This document shows, one piece after another, positions 23,748-33,133 of a stretch of DNA of 64,000 bases. Origin of the DNA: CAYTZH01 sp964442285 (GTDB lineage Bacteria > Myxococcota_A > UBA9160 > JAFDET01); the NCBI GenBank assembly GCA_964442285.1, contig CAYTZH010000005.1, positions 88,665-152,664 on the forward strand, written 5' to 3'. The number at the start of each line of letters is the position of its first letter. Within the stretch, counting starts at the first letter, position 1. The notes below the pieces were generated by a model, which was given only the letters and a program-made list of their open reading frames with translations, searched no databases and was not told where the DNA came from. Both the position numbers and the translations under genes were made by a program.

Positions 23748-24799
23748 CCCGCGGGCTGGCTCTGGCTCTGGGACTGGGAGCCGTGGGGAGCGGGTCGCGC
23801 CGACTGCAGGGCGCGGGCCTGGGCGCGCAGGGCGTCGAGGGGCGGATCCAGGTAGTCCTCGTGGATGGCGTCGCAGAGCTCGCCGGTGCTGTCGACCACC
23901 CAGGTGAAGACATTGTGGGCGCCCAGGCGCAGCACGTCCTCCACGGTCATCTGCACCAGCTCGCCGCGCAGCCGCTCGAGCAGGCGCCACGAGCGCCGCT
24001 CGAGCTCGGGCGGGTCCTCGGCGCGGAGGCGCAGCAAGAGCCCGCGGGTGCGGTCCAGGTTGTGGAACACCGAGCGGGGGAAGGTGCCGTCGAAGAGCAG
24101 GAAGTTCGCCACCCGCAGCCCCGAGAGCACGTTGCCGCTGTTCTTGAAGAAGGGCTCCACGGCCGAGCAAGAGCGCAGGATCGCCAGCCACTGGGCGGCG
24201 TCGGCGGTGGTCTCGCCCTCCGGCTCGTCGGCGTCGCTGCCGAAGCTGTGGTGCTTCACGTCCAGGATCCGCGCGGTCATGCCGCTCCGCTCCACCGCCC
24301 GGCCGAGCTTCATGAACACGAAGGGCTCCTCGTGGAGCATGGTGCTGTAGCAGATGCCGTGGAAGAGCATGCACTGCTTGCAGAGGTGGTCATAGAAGGC
24401 GTTGCGGTCTTTCTGGTAGAGGCGGCGGGCGCTGCGCCCCTTCATCCAGAGGTAGAGGTCGTTGATGCTCTCCCACATCTCGAGGCTCATGGTCTCGCGG
24501 ATGGTGCGCCCGTTCTCCCGGGCGTAGCGGAGCGACGACCACAGGGAGGCCGGCTCCTCTGCCGACCAGGTGAGGTACTCCTGCACCGCCTCGCCGTCGT
24601 CGACGCTCTTCTCGCCCACCCGCTCCACGAAGGCGTCCTCCGCGCCGGAGACCACCACCACGGGACGCCAGGGCTCGGCCGCACGACCGCCCACGTCGAG
24701 CTGGAAGCTGTGGTTGACCGTGAGCAGCCGCGCGAGGGTGTCGATCCGCTCGAGATAGCGCGTGAGCCAGAAGCAGCTGTCGGCCACCCGCGAGATCAC
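23744..24799 (-). CDS. Alpha-E domain protein (DUF403)
   Basis: A 351-residue all-helical alpha-E protein. It begins with the diagnostic ISRVADSCFWLTRYLERIDTLARLL, followed by LTVNHSFQLD, NGRTIRETMSLEMWESINDLY, GRAVERSGMTARILDVKHHS and NFLLFDGTFPRSVFHNL. In known families alpha-E proteins accompany circularly permuted ATP-grasp ligases and transglutaminases in a predicted peptide-synthesis or tagging system; the biochemical role is not established. GTG 24799 overlaps the upstream ATP-grasp stop as GTGA. The C-terminus is a Ser-Gln repeat (SQSQSQSQ). Confidence 0.9.
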   Translation of the reverse strand: MISRVADSCFWLTRYLERIDTLARLLTVNHSFQLDVGGRAAEPWRPVVVVSGAEDAFVERVGEKSVDDGEAVQEYLTWSAEEPASLWSSLRYARENGRTIRETMSLEMWESINDLYLWMKGRSARRLYQKDRNAFYDHLCKQCMLFHGICYSTMLHEEPFVFMKLGRAVERSGMTARILDVKHHSFGSDADEPEGETTADAAQWLAILRSCSAVEPFFKNSGNVLSGLRVANFLLFDGTFPRSVFHNLDRTRGLLLRLRAEDPPELERRSWRLLERLRGELVQMTVEDVLRLGAHNVFTWVVDSTGELCDAIHEDYLDPPLDALRAQARALQSARPAPHGSQSQSQSQPAG

Positions 24800-26274
24800 G
24801 CGGCGTCCCCGCCGAGCACCCAGGTGTCCTTGGAGCCGCCACCCTGGCTCGAGTTCACCACGTAGGAGCCCTTCACCAGGGCGACCCGGGTGAGGCCGCC
24901 GGGCAGCACCCAGCTCGAGGTGCCGGTGACGATGAACGGCCGCAGGTCGACCCGTCGCGGCGCCACGCCCTGGCGCGTCCAGGTGGGACAGGCGGAGAGC
25001 TCCACCAGGGGCTGGGCGATGTAGTTGCGCGGGTCGGCCTCGATCGAGGCGCGGAACTCCGCCAGCTGCTTCCTGGTGGCCTTCGGCCCCATGAGCATGC
25101 CGTAGCCGCCGGCCTCGTTGACCGCCTTGACCACCAGCTGGTCCAGGTGCTCGAGGGTGTAGCGGCGGTCGTCCTCCCGGTCGCAGATGTAGGTGCGCAC
25201 CTGGGGCAGGATCGGCTCCTCGGAGAGGTAGAAGCGCACCATGTCCGGCACGAAGGGGTAGATGCCCTTGTCGTCGGCGACGCCGTTGCCGATGGCGTTC
25301 ACCAGGGCCACGTTGCCCTTGGCGTAGGCCTGCACCAGGCCCGGGACGCCCAGCATGCTGTCGGGCCGGAAGAAGGCCGGGTCCAGGAAGGCGTCGTCCA
25401 CCCGGCGGTAGATCACGGCCACCGAGCGCGGCCCGCGGATCGTCTTGGCGTAGACCCGGTCGTCCTCCACGAAGAGGTCGTTGCCCTGCACCAGCTCGCA
25501 GCCCATGCGGCGAGCGAGGAAGCTGTGCTCGAAGTAGGCCGAGTTGAAGGGGCCGGGGGTGAGCACCACCGAGTGTCGCTCGCCGCCGCCGCCCGGGGCC
25601 ACCGCGTTCATGGCCCCGCGGAGCTTCGCCGGGTACATCTCCACCGGCGCCACCAGGGAGTCCCGGAAGACGCTCGGGAAGACCTTCTTCATCATCATGC
25701 GATTCTCGAGGACGTAGGACACGCCGGACGGGGTCCGCACGTTGTCCTCGAGCACCGTGAGCCGACCCCTGCCGTCGCGGATCAGGTCGATGCCTGCGAT
25801 GTGGACGTAGACCCCCTTGGGCGGCCGGATGCCCTTCATCTTCGGCAGGAAGGCCTTGGACCCCTCGACGAGGTACCGGGGTACGACGCCCTCGTCGAGG
25901 ATGCGCTGGTCGCCGTAGACGTCCTCGAGGAAGAGGTTCAGGGCCCGGATCCGCTGGACGAGCCCCTCCGAGACCTTCTCCCACTCTCCCGCCGAGACCA
26001 CGCGGGGGATGAGGTCGAAGGGAAAGATGCGCTCGGTGTCGCCGCCCCCGGTGTAGACCGAGAACGTGACGCCGCTGCGCAGGAAGGTGGCGTCGGCGAG
26101 GCGCTGGCGGCGGCGGAACTCGGCCCGACCCAGCTCGTTCAGCCGCCGAACCACGCCCGCCACGGGACGGTGGGGTCGCAGGCTCTGCGTGAAGAACTCG
26201 TCGAAGGTGTCGGGCAGCGGCTCGTAGCCGTCGAAGAGCAGCGGGGAACCGGAGGGGGCTCGTTCCTGCGGCAT
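24796..26274 (-). CDS. Circularly permuted ATP-grasp protein, type 2
   Basis: A 492-residue CP_ATPgrasp_2 protein. Landmarks: GVTFSVYTGGGDTERIFPFD near 70, NLFLEDVYGDQRILDEG, DLIRDGRGRLTVLEDNVRTP then GVSYVLENR, VVLTPGPFNSAYFEHSFLAR, VNAIGNGVADDKGIYPF, and the C-terminal VLPGGLTRVALVKGSYVVNS followed by GGGSKDTWVL. It is predicted to form amide or peptide bonds by acyl-phosphate chemistry. Strong AGGAGG and a TAGAAT box precede ATG 26274. It is the first gene of a two-gene arm (ATP-grasp, alpha-E) divergent from the transglutaminase arm. Confidence 0.92.
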   Translation of the reverse strand: MPQERAPSGSPLLFDGYEPLPDTFDEFFTQSLRPHRPVAGVVRRLNELGRAEFRRRQRLADATFLRSGVTFSVYTGGGDTERIFPFDLIPRVVSAGEWEKVSEGLVQRIRALNLFLEDVYGDQRILDEGVVPRYLVEGSKAFLPKMKGIRPPKGVYVHIAGIDLIRDGRGRLTVLEDNVRTPSGVSYVLENRMMMKKVFPSVFRDSLVAPVEMYPAKLRGAMNAVAPGGGGERHSVVLTPGPFNSAYFEHSFLARRMGCELVQGNDLFVEDDRVYAKTIRGPRSVAVIYRRVDDAFLDPAFFRPDSMLGVPGLVQAYAKGNVALVNAIGNGVADDKGIYPFVPDMVRFYLSEEPILPQVRTYICDREDDRRYTLEHLDQLVVKAVNEAGGYGMLMGPKATRKQLAEFRASIEADPRNYIAQPLVELSACPTWTRQGVAPRRVDLRPFIVTGTSSWVLPGGLTRVALVKGSYVVNSSQGGGSKDTWVLGGDAA

Positions 26275-26284
26275 AGGCCTCCTG

Positions 26285-26290
26285 ATTCTA
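26285..26290 (-). promoter_or_regulatory. -10 box of the ATP-grasp/alpha-E arm
   Basis: TAGAAT on the minus strand, ten bases before ATG 26274 with AGGAGG in between. The leader would be only a few bases long. Confidence 0.4.
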
Positions 26291-26387
26291 GGCGCCCGCC
26301 GTCCGAGCGCCATGCCGGACCCCCACCCCGGGTGGGAGGCCGCGCGCGTGCCGGGGGCGGCACATGTCGGCGCGGCGCGCTCTGCGG

Positions 26388-26393
26388 CAGACT
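26388..26393 (+). promoter_or_regulatory. -10-like box of the transglutaminase arm
   Basis: CAGACT is followed by seven bases and ATG 26401, with no ribosome-binding site in the gap, matching the leaderless pattern. Confidence 0.35.
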
Positions 26394-26400
26394 CCCGACC

Positions 26401-29400
26401 ATGGCGATCCGCGTTGCCTTCCGACACGAGACCACCTACCGCTACGATCGCCTCGTCCGGCTGACGCCCCAGGTGGTGCGGCTGCGGCCGGCTCCCCACT
26501 GTCGCACCCCGGTGCCGAGCTACGCGCTGCGGGTGTCGCCCTCCCCCCACTTCCTGAACTGGCAGCAGGACCCCCAGAGCAACTGGCTGGCCCGGCTCGT
26601 CTTCCCCGATCCCGTCGACCACCTGCGGGTCGCGGTGGACCTGGTGGCCGAGCTGACGGTCATCAATCCCTTCGACTTCTTCCTGGAGCCCGACGCCGAG
26701 ACGCTCCCCTTCGCCTACGACCCGTGGCTCTCCAAGGAGCTCGCGCCGTTCCTGGAGACGGAGGTGCCGGGGCCGCGCCTGCGCGCCTGGCTCGGGGACG
26801 TGCGTCCGGAGGGACGCACCGTCGACTTCCTCGTCGCGCTGAACCAGCGCCTGACGGACGAGGTCCGGTACCTGATCCGCATGGAGCCCGGCGTCCAGAC
26901 CTGCGAGGAGACGCTCGAGCGTGGCAGCGGCTCCTGTCGCGACAGCGCCTGGCTCCTCGTCCAGATCCTGCGTCACCAGGGGCTCGCCGCCCGCTTCGTC
27001 TCCGGCTACCTGATCCAGCTCGCGCCGGACGAGCGTCCCCGGGAGGGACCCGCCGGACCCGAGCGGGACTTCACCGATCTGCACGCCTGGGCCGAGGTCT
27101 ATCTCCCGGGCGCCGGCTGGGTGGGCCTCGACCCCACCTCCGGCCTCCTGGCCGGCGAGGGGCACCTGCCCCTGGCCGCGACGCCGGATCCGGCCTCCGC
27201 GGCGCCCATCACCGGCGGTGTCGGCGAGTGCGAGGTGAGCTTCGACTTCGCCATGGACGTGCAGCGGATCCACGAGGATCCGCGGGTCACCCGGCCCTAC
27301 ACCGACGCGGAGTGGGCTCGGATCGAGGCGCTCGGCGAGCAGGTGGACGCCGACCTCGCCGCCGGGGACGTGCGTCTCACCCAGGGCGGGGAGCCCACCT
27401 TCGTGGCGGTGGACGACATGGAGGGGGACGAGTGGAACTACGAGGCCCTGGGCGAGGAGAAGTACCGCCGCAGCGAGGCCCTGCTGCGCCGGATGCAGCG
27501 TCGGCTCGCGCCCGGCGGCATCCTCCAGTTCGGCCAGGGCAAGTGGTACCCCGGCGAGTCGCTGCCGCGCTGGGTCCTCTCCTGCTACTGGCGCAAGGAC
27601 GGGGAGCCGATCTGGCGCGACCGCAGGCTCCTGGCCGGGAGCGAGGTCCAGCCCGAGGCCAAGTTCGACGATGCGCTCCGCTTCGCGCGCACCTTGGCCC
27701 GGGACCTGGGCGTGAATCCCGAGGCTGCGGACCCGGCCTTCGAGGATCCCTGGCACTTCCTCCAGCAGGAGGGGGCGTTGCCGGTGAACGTGGACCCCTT
27801 CGACAGCCGCCTGGACGATCCCGAGGAGCGCGAGCGCCTGCGGCGGGTGTTCGACCGCGGGCTCGGCGAGCCGGTCGGCGTGGTCCTGCCCCTGCAGCGG
27901 GTCCGCGGGCGTTCCGGGCCGGAGTGGCAGACCGGGCTCTGGATGCTGCGCGGCCGTCACCTGACCCTCGTGCCCGGCGACTCGCCGGTCGGCCTGCGCC
28001 TGCCCCTGCACCGGCTGCCCTGGCAGGAGCCCGTCACCCGGGGGAGCGGCGAGCCCCTGGATCCGAGCGTGCCGCGGCCGCCCCTGCCGCCCCACCCCGG
28101 CGAGCCCGGTCGACGCGCCATGCCCGGCGTCGGGGCCGACGGGCACCCGGGCCTCGACGCCGTCCGGCCGCCGCGCACCCCGGCTCCGGACCGGATGCCG
28201 GCGCCGGCGCAGTCGGCGGACTGGGTGGTGCGAACCGCCCTGTGTGTCGAGCCGCGGGACGGCCGCCTCCACGTCTTCCTCCCGCCCGTGACGCTCCTCG
28301 AGGACTGGCTCGACCTGGTGGCCTCGGTGGAGGCCACGGCGGCGGCGACCGGGCTTCCCGTGGTGCTCGAGGGCTACCCGCCCCCCGGCGATCCGCGCCT
28401 CGATCGCTTCAGCATCACGCCGGACCCCGGCGTGGTGGAGGTGAACGTGCGCCCGGTGGCGAGCTGGCGCGCGCTGGTGAACGAGGTCACGGACCTCTAC
28501 GCCGACGCCCGGGAGGAGCGCCTGGGCACCGAGAAGTTCATGCTCGACGGTCGCCACACCGGCACGGGCGGCGGCAACCACATCACCCTGGGCGGCCCCT
28601 CGCCCCTGGAGAGCCCCTTCCTGCGCCGGCCGGATCTGCTGCGCAGCCTGGTCGGCTACTGGCTGAACCACCCGTCGCTCTCGTACCTCTTCTCCGGTCT
28701 CTTCATCGGTCCCACCAGCCAGGCCCCCCGCGTGGACGAGGCCCGTCACGAGAGTGTGTACGAGCTGGAGATCGCGTTCGCCCAGGTGCCGGAGCCCGGC
28801 GTCGACTGTCCCCCGTGGCTCGTGGACCGCCTGTTCCGCAACCTCCTGCTCGACGTCACCGGCAACACCCACCGGGCCGAGTTCTGCATCGACAAGCTCT
28901 ACGCCCCGGAGACCGCCAGCGGTCGGCTCGGCGTGCTGGAGCTGCGCGCCTTCGAGATGCCGCCGCACGCGCGCATGAGCCTGACCCAGCAGCTGCTGCT
29001 CCGCGCCCTCGTGGCCCGCTTCTGGCGCGAGCCCTACCGGGCCCGGCCGATCCGCTGGGGCACGCGCCTCCACGACCGCTTCCTGCTCCCCCACTTCGTC
29101 GACGCGGACCTGCGGGAGGTGCTCGAGGAGCTCGGGCAGCACGGCTACGCCTTCGAGCGGCGCTGGTTCGACTCCCACTTCGAGTTCCGCTTCCCGAAGA
29201 TCGGGGTCGTCGCGCCCGCGGGCGTCGAGCTGGAGCTGCGCCACGCGATCGAGCCCTGGCACGTCCTCGGAGAGCAGCCCGGGGGCGGTGGTAACGTCCG
29301 CTTCGTGGACTCCTCCCTCGAGCGCATCCAGGTGAAGGCGCGCGGTCTCGTCGGCGATCGCTTCGCCGTGACCTGCAACGGCCGCCGCCTGCCCCTGCAT

Positions 29401-29736
29401 CCGACGGGGACCGAGGGCGAGTCGGTGGCCGGCGTGCGCTTCCGGGCCTGGCAGCCGGCCTCGTGTCTCCACCCGACGATCCCCGTGCACACGCCCCTGG
29501 TCTTCGACCTGTTCGACGGCGGGGCGGGCCGCTCGCTCGGGGGCTGCACCTACCACGTCTCCCATCCCGGCGGGCGCCACTACGACGTCTTCCCGGTGAA
29601 CGCCTTCGAGGCCGAGGCCCGGCGGGCCGGACGCTTCCAGCCCTTCGGCCACACGCCCGGGCCCATGGCGCTGCCGACCTCCGAGGGGAACCCGCAGTAT
29701 CCCCACACCCTCGACCTGCGCCGGGGCGGCTCGTGA
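26401..29736 (+). CDS. Transglutaminase-like protease fused to DUF2126
   Basis: A 1111-residue protein. The N-terminal bacterial transglutaminase-like region (about 1-260) has an immunoglobulin-like part starting VAFRHETTYRYDRLVRLTPQ. The catalytic core follows with Cys179 (GSGSCRDSAWLL), His228 (DLHAWAEVYL) and Asp244 (GLDPTSG). The large DUF2126 region follows, containing TQGGEPTFVAVDDMEGDEWN, GQGKWYPGESLPRW, TGTGGGNHITLGG and CIDKLYAPETASGRLG. The family is thought to hydrolyse or transfer peptides made by the linked ATP-grasp enzymes. No signal peptide. It overlaps the next gene by GTGA. Confidence 0.93.
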   Translation: MAIRVAFRHETTYRYDRLVRLTPQVVRLRPAPHCRTPVPSYALRVSPSPHFLNWQQDPQSNWLARLVFPDPVDHLRVAVDLVAELTVINPFDFFLEPDAETLPFAYDPWLSKELAPFLETEVPGPRLRAWLGDVRPEGRTVDFLVALNQRLTDEVRYLIRMEPGVQTCEETLERGSGSCRDSAWLLVQILRHQGLAARFVSGYLIQLAPDERPREGPAGPERDFTDLHAWAEVYLPGAGWVGLDPTSGLLAGEGHLPLAATPDPASAAPITGGVGECEVSFDFAMDVQRIHEDPRVTRPYTDAEWARIEALGEQVDADLAAGDVRLTQGGEPTFVAVDDMEGDEWNYEALGEEKYRRSEALLRRMQRRLAPGGILQFGQGKWYPGESLPRWVLSCYWRKDGEPIWRDRRLLAGSEVQPEAKFDDALRFARTLARDLGVNPEAADPAFEDPWHFLQQEGALPVNVDPFDSRLDDPEERERLRRVFDRGLGEPVGVVLPLQRVRGRSGPEWQTGLWMLRGRHLTLVPGDSPVGLRLPLHRLPWQEPVTRGSGEPLDPSVPRPPLPPHPGEPGRRAMPGVGADGHPGLDAVRPPRTPAPDRMPAPAQSADWVVRTALCVEPRDGRLHVFLPPVTLLEDWLDLVASVEATAAATGLPVVLEGYPPPGDPRLDRFSITPDPGVVEVNVRPVASWRALVNEVTDLYADAREERLGTEKFMLDGRHTGTGGGNHITLGGPSPLESPFLRRPDLLRSLVGYWLNHPSLSYLFSGLFIGPTSQAPRVDEARHESVYELEIAFAQVPEPGVDCPPWLVDRLFRNLLLDVTGNTHRAEFCIDKLYAPETASGRLGVLELRAFEMPPHARMSLTQQLLLRALVARFWREPYRARPIRWGTRLHDRFLLPHFVDADLREVLEELGQHGYAFERRWFDSHFEFRFPKIGVVAPAGVELELRHAIEPWHVLGEQPGGGGNVRFVDSSLERIQVKARGLVGDRFAVTCNGRRLPLHPTGTEGESVAGVRFRAWQPASCLHPTIPVHTPLVFDLFDGGAGRSLGGCTYHVSHPGGRHYDVFPVNAFEAEARRAGRFQPFGHTPGPMALPTSEGNPQYPHTLDLRRGGS

Positions 29737-32216
29737 GCGCGGCGCCCGCCGGCCGCTACGCCGCGGTCGAGGGCCACTACGACGAGATGGCCCTGCCCTC
29801 GGGCGGGCTGCGTCCGTCGTGGCAGCGCCTGATGGAGGCCTTCCGGGCCCTCGGGCACGCCGACCTCGCGGGCCGCTGGGGCCAGGCCAACCGGCTCATC
29901 CAGGAGAACGGGGTCACCTACAACGTCTACGGCGATCCGCGGGGCATCCACCGCCCGTGGCAGCTCGACCCGATCCCCCTGCTCATCGAGGGGCCGGAGT
30001 GGGGGCGGCTCGCCGCGGCGGTCGAGCAGCGGGCGCTGCTCCTCGACCGCCTGCTGGCGGACGTCTACGGGCCGCGTCGGCTGCTCCACGAGGGGCGCCT
30101 GCCCCCCGAGCTGGTGCTGGCGAACCCGGGCTTCCTGCGGCCCTGCCACGGGATCCGGGTGCGGGGAGACCGGTTCCTCAACCTGTACTCGGCCGACCTG
30201 GCGCGCTCCCCGGACGGACAGTGGTGGGTGATCGCCGACCGGACCCAGGCGCCCTCGGGCGCCGGCTATGCCCTCGAGAACCGCGTGGTGATGTCGCGCA
30301 TCCTGCCGGAGCTCTTCCGCGAGTTCCACGTGCGCCGGCTGGCGGGCTACTTCCAGGCCTACCACGACGCCCTCATGGCCCTCGCGCCCGGTCGCGACAA
30401 TCCCCGGGTGGTGCTCCTCACGCCGGGCCCGTACAACGAGACCTACTTCGAGCACGCCTACCTGGCGCGCTACCTCAACGTGACCCTCGCCGAAGGCGCG
30501 GACCTCACCGTGCGGGACGAGCGCGTCTGGCTCAAGACCCTGAGCGGCCTCCTGCGGGTGGACGTGATCGTGCGCCGGCAGGACGACAGCTTCTGCGATC
30601 CACTGGAGCTCTACGGGGCCTCGGCCCTGGGCGTGCCCGGGCTGGTGCAGGCGGTCCGCGCCGGCAACGTGGCCGTCGCCAACGCCCTGGGCAGCGGCGT
30701 GCTCGAGACGGCGGCCACCATGGCCTTCCTCCCGGGCCTGTGCCGGGAGCTCCTCGGCGAGGAGCTCGCCATGCCGTCGGTGGCCACCTGGTGGTGCGGT
30801 CACGAGCCGGAGCGCAGCTACGTCGTCGCCCACCTGGACCGCCTGGTCATCAAGCCCACCTTCCCCACGCCCGGCGAGGACGTGGTGTTCCCGGCGGAGC
30901 TGGCGCGGGCGGAGCGCGAGGCCCTGCTGGCGCGGCTGGAGGCCACGCCGCATCGCTTCGTGGCCCAGGAGCGGGTGGCCCTGTCGACGGCGCCCACGGG
31001 TCAGGCGGAGGGGCCGGTGCCGCGCCACGTGGTCCTGCGCGTCTACGCGGTGGCCACCGACGACGGCTTCAGCGTCATGCCCGGCGGCCTGACGCGGGTC
31101 TCGACGGCGGCCGACAGCCTCGTGGTGTCGAGCCAGAAGGGGGGCGGCAGCAAGGACACCTGGGTGCTCGCCGACGCGCCCGCGCCCTACCGGAGCCTGA
31201 TGGACCGGGTCCACCGGCCGGCCGACGTGGTGCGCGGCAGCTTCGCGCTGCCGAGCCGCGTCGCCGACAACCTGTTCTGGCTCGGTCGCACGAGCGAGCG
31301 CGCGGAGGCGATGCTGCGCCTGCTGCGCTGCGCCCTCCGGCGGCTGGCCGACGAGCCCCTGCGCCCGGCCGACGCTCCCCGGCCCGACGCCCTGGTGCTG
31401 CTCGACCGCCTGGGCGGCCTTCCCGCGCTCGAGGGAGGCGAGGAGGCCGGCCTCGAGGCGCGGGTCCTGGCCGCCTGCTTCGACCGGGAGCAGCCCGTCA
31501 GCCTCGCGGCGTCGGTGATCGAGCTGCACCGGATCGCCTGGCTCGTCCGCGACCGGATCTCCATGGATGCCTGGCGCGTGCTCTCGGGGCTCGACCGCGA
31601 CTTCATCGAGCCCGAGCTGCACCCGGCCCTGCGGGTGAGCGGGGCGCTCGAACTCCTGGATCGGACCCTGATGGCGCTCTCCGCCTTCTCCGGCCTGGTG
31701 GGCGAGGGGATGACCCGGGGCCTGGGCTGGCGCTTCCTCGACATCGGCAAGCGCATCGAGCGGGGCATCCAGATGGTGGAGCTCCTCGGCGCGGGCCTGG
31801 CCGACGTGGACGAGGAGGACTCGCGCCGGCTGGAGAACCTGCTCGAGGTCGGGATGAGCCGCATGACCTACCGCTCCCGCTACCTGACTTCGCTGCAGCT
31901 CCCCCTGGTGGTGGACCTGCTCCTCGTCGACGAGGCCAATCCGCGCTCCGTGGCCCATCAGCTGGCCTGCCTCGAGGATCGCTTCGGGGTCCTGCCCCGC
32001 GGACCCCGGGAGGAGGTCGGGGCGCTGCTGGAGCGGATCCGGCAGACGCCCCTCGAGTCCCTCGTGGAGCGGGAGCCCGACACGGATCGGCGTCCCCGCC
32101 TCGACGCCCTGCTCGCCGCGCTCAGCGAGGGGCTGCCCGCGCTCTCCGAGCGACTCAACCACGTCTACCTCAGCCACGCGATCCCGCGCCGCGTGGGGAT
32201 GGAGTCGGGGCCGTGA
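29733..32216 (+). CDS. Circularly permuted ATP-grasp / alpha-E fusion protein
   Basis: An 827-residue fusion. Residues about 20-480 form a second circularly permuted ATP-grasp unit (GVTYNVYGDPRGIHRPWQLD, LTPGPYNETYFEHAYLARYL, VANALGSGVLETAATMAFLP, VMPGGLTRVSTAADSLVVSS, then GGGSKDTWVL). Residues about 505-820 form an alpha-E domain (PSRVADNLFWLGRTSERAEAM, GWRFLDIGKRIERGIQMVEL). It repeats in one polypeptide what the minus-strand arm encodes as two genes. GTG 29733 overlaps the DUF2126 stop, and its own stop overlaps the next GTG. Confidence 0.93.
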   Translation: MSAAPAGRYAAVEGHYDEMALPSGGLRPSWQRLMEAFRALGHADLAGRWGQANRLIQENGVTYNVYGDPRGIHRPWQLDPIPLLIEGPEWGRLAAAVEQRALLLDRLLADVYGPRRLLHEGRLPPELVLANPGFLRPCHGIRVRGDRFLNLYSADLARSPDGQWWVIADRTQAPSGAGYALENRVVMSRILPELFREFHVRRLAGYFQAYHDALMALAPGRDNPRVVLLTPGPYNETYFEHAYLARYLNVTLAEGADLTVRDERVWLKTLSGLLRVDVIVRRQDDSFCDPLELYGASALGVPGLVQAVRAGNVAVANALGSGVLETAATMAFLPGLCRELLGEELAMPSVATWWCGHEPERSYVVAHLDRLVIKPTFPTPGEDVVFPAELARAEREALLARLEATPHRFVAQERVALSTAPTGQAEGPVPRHVVLRVYAVATDDGFSVMPGGLTRVSTAADSLVVSSQKGGGSKDTWVLADAPAPYRSLMDRVHRPADVVRGSFALPSRVADNLFWLGRTSERAEAMLRLLRCALRRLADEPLRPADAPRPDALVLLDRLGGLPALEGGEEAGLEARVLAACFDREQPVSLAASVIELHRIAWLVRDRISMDAWRVLSGLDRDFIEPELHPALRVSGALELLDRTLMALSAFSGLVGEGMTRGLGWRFLDIGKRIERGIQMVELLGAGLADVDEEDSRRLENLLEVGMSRMTYRSRYLTSLQLPLVVDLLLVDEANPRSVAHQLACLEDRFGVLPRGPREEVGALLERIRQTPLESLVEREPDTDRRPRLDALLAALSEGLPALSERLNHVYLSHAIPRRVGMESGP

Positions 32217-33133
32217 GCCGCTTCCGGGTCGTGCACGAGACAGTGTACGCGTACGCCGACACCGTCGTGACCTCGCACAACGAGGCGCGGCTGCTGCCCC
32301 GGAGCGCCGGTCGCCAGGTGCTCGAGCACCTGGATCTGACGATCGACCCGACGCCCGAGACGGTGAGCTGGCACCGGGACTACTTCCAGAACGAGGTCGT
32401 CTTCTTCGCGCTGCGGGAGCCCCACCAGCGGCTCGACATCCGCACCGAGTCCCGCGTCCGGATCGAGGCCGCGCCGCCGCCGGAGCCCGGCGCGTCGACG
32501 CCCTGGGAGGAGGTCGTGGCGCGGGTGCGCGCCGCCTCCGACGCGGCGGGTCTCGAGGCGCTGGAGTTCGTCTTCGACTCGCCCCTGGTGCCCTGCGACG
32601 ACGCCCTGGCCGCCTTCGCGCGCCCCTCGTTCCCCGCCGGGCGAACCCTGGGCGATGGGCTGCTGGACTTCAGTCGGCGCATCCACGCGGAGTTCCACTA
32701 CGACCCCGAGGCCACCACTCTGGCCACGCCCGTGCTCGAGGTGCTGCGGGAGCGCCACGGCGTGTGCCAGGACTACGCCCACGTGATGATCGGGGGCCTG
32801 CGCTCCCTCGGGATCCCGGCGCGCTACGTCAGCGGGTACCTGCAGACCCACAAGGAGCCCGCCGCGGGGGCCGCCGCCCGCGAGGACGCCGCGCCGAAGG
32901 ACGACGCGCGCACCGACCTGGTGGGCTCGGACGCCTCCCATGCCTGGGTCGCGGCCTGGTGTCCGTCGTCGGGCTGGCTCGAGGTGGATCCCACGAACGA
33001 TCTCGTGCCCGGGGAGCGCCACGTGCTCCTGGGCTGGGGCCGCGACTACGACGACGTGAGCCCGGTCAAGGGCGTCACCCTCGGCGGCGGCGCCCACACG
33101 GTCGAGGTGGGCGTCGACGTCCGCCCGCTCTAG
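32213..33133 (+). CDS. Transglutaminase-like cysteine peptidase
   Basis: A 306-residue member of the bacterial transglutaminase-like family. N-terminal beta domain: FRVVHETVYAYADTVVTSHN. The catalytic triad is visible: Cys185 in ERHGVCQDYAH, His243 in ASHAWVAAW, Asp259 in EVDPTND. It is the third gene of the plus-strand arm (transglutaminase-DUF2126, ATP-grasp/alpha-E, transglutaminase). An insertion near 215-235 (AAREDAAPKDDARTD) is acidic and probably a loop. Its stop interlocks with that of the convergent metallopeptidase gene on one CTAG. Confidence 0.93.
   Translation: MSRFRVVHETVYAYADTVVTSHNEARLLPRSAGRQVLEHLDLTIDPTPETVSWHRDYFQNEVVFFALREPHQRLDIRTESRVRIEAAPPPEPGASTPWEEVVARVRAASDAAGLEALEFVFDSPLVPCDDALAAFARPSFPAGRTLGDGLLDFSRRIHAEFHYDPEATTLATPVLEVLRERHGVCQDYAHVMIGGLRSLGIPARYVSGYLQTHKEPAAGAAAREDAAPKDDARTDLVGSDASHAWVAAWCPSSGWLEVDPTNDLVPGERHVLLGWGRDYDDVSPVKGVTLGGGAHTVEVGVDVRPL

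Noticed and set aside
24796..29706. Very long antisense or out-of-frame open frames (for example over 26401-29706, and 14893-18150 on the minus strand)
   Set aside because: In DNA this GC-rich, stop codons are scarce in off frames. These translations are Arg/Pro/Gly/His-rich, show no domains, and lie opposite genes with clear catalytic motifs.
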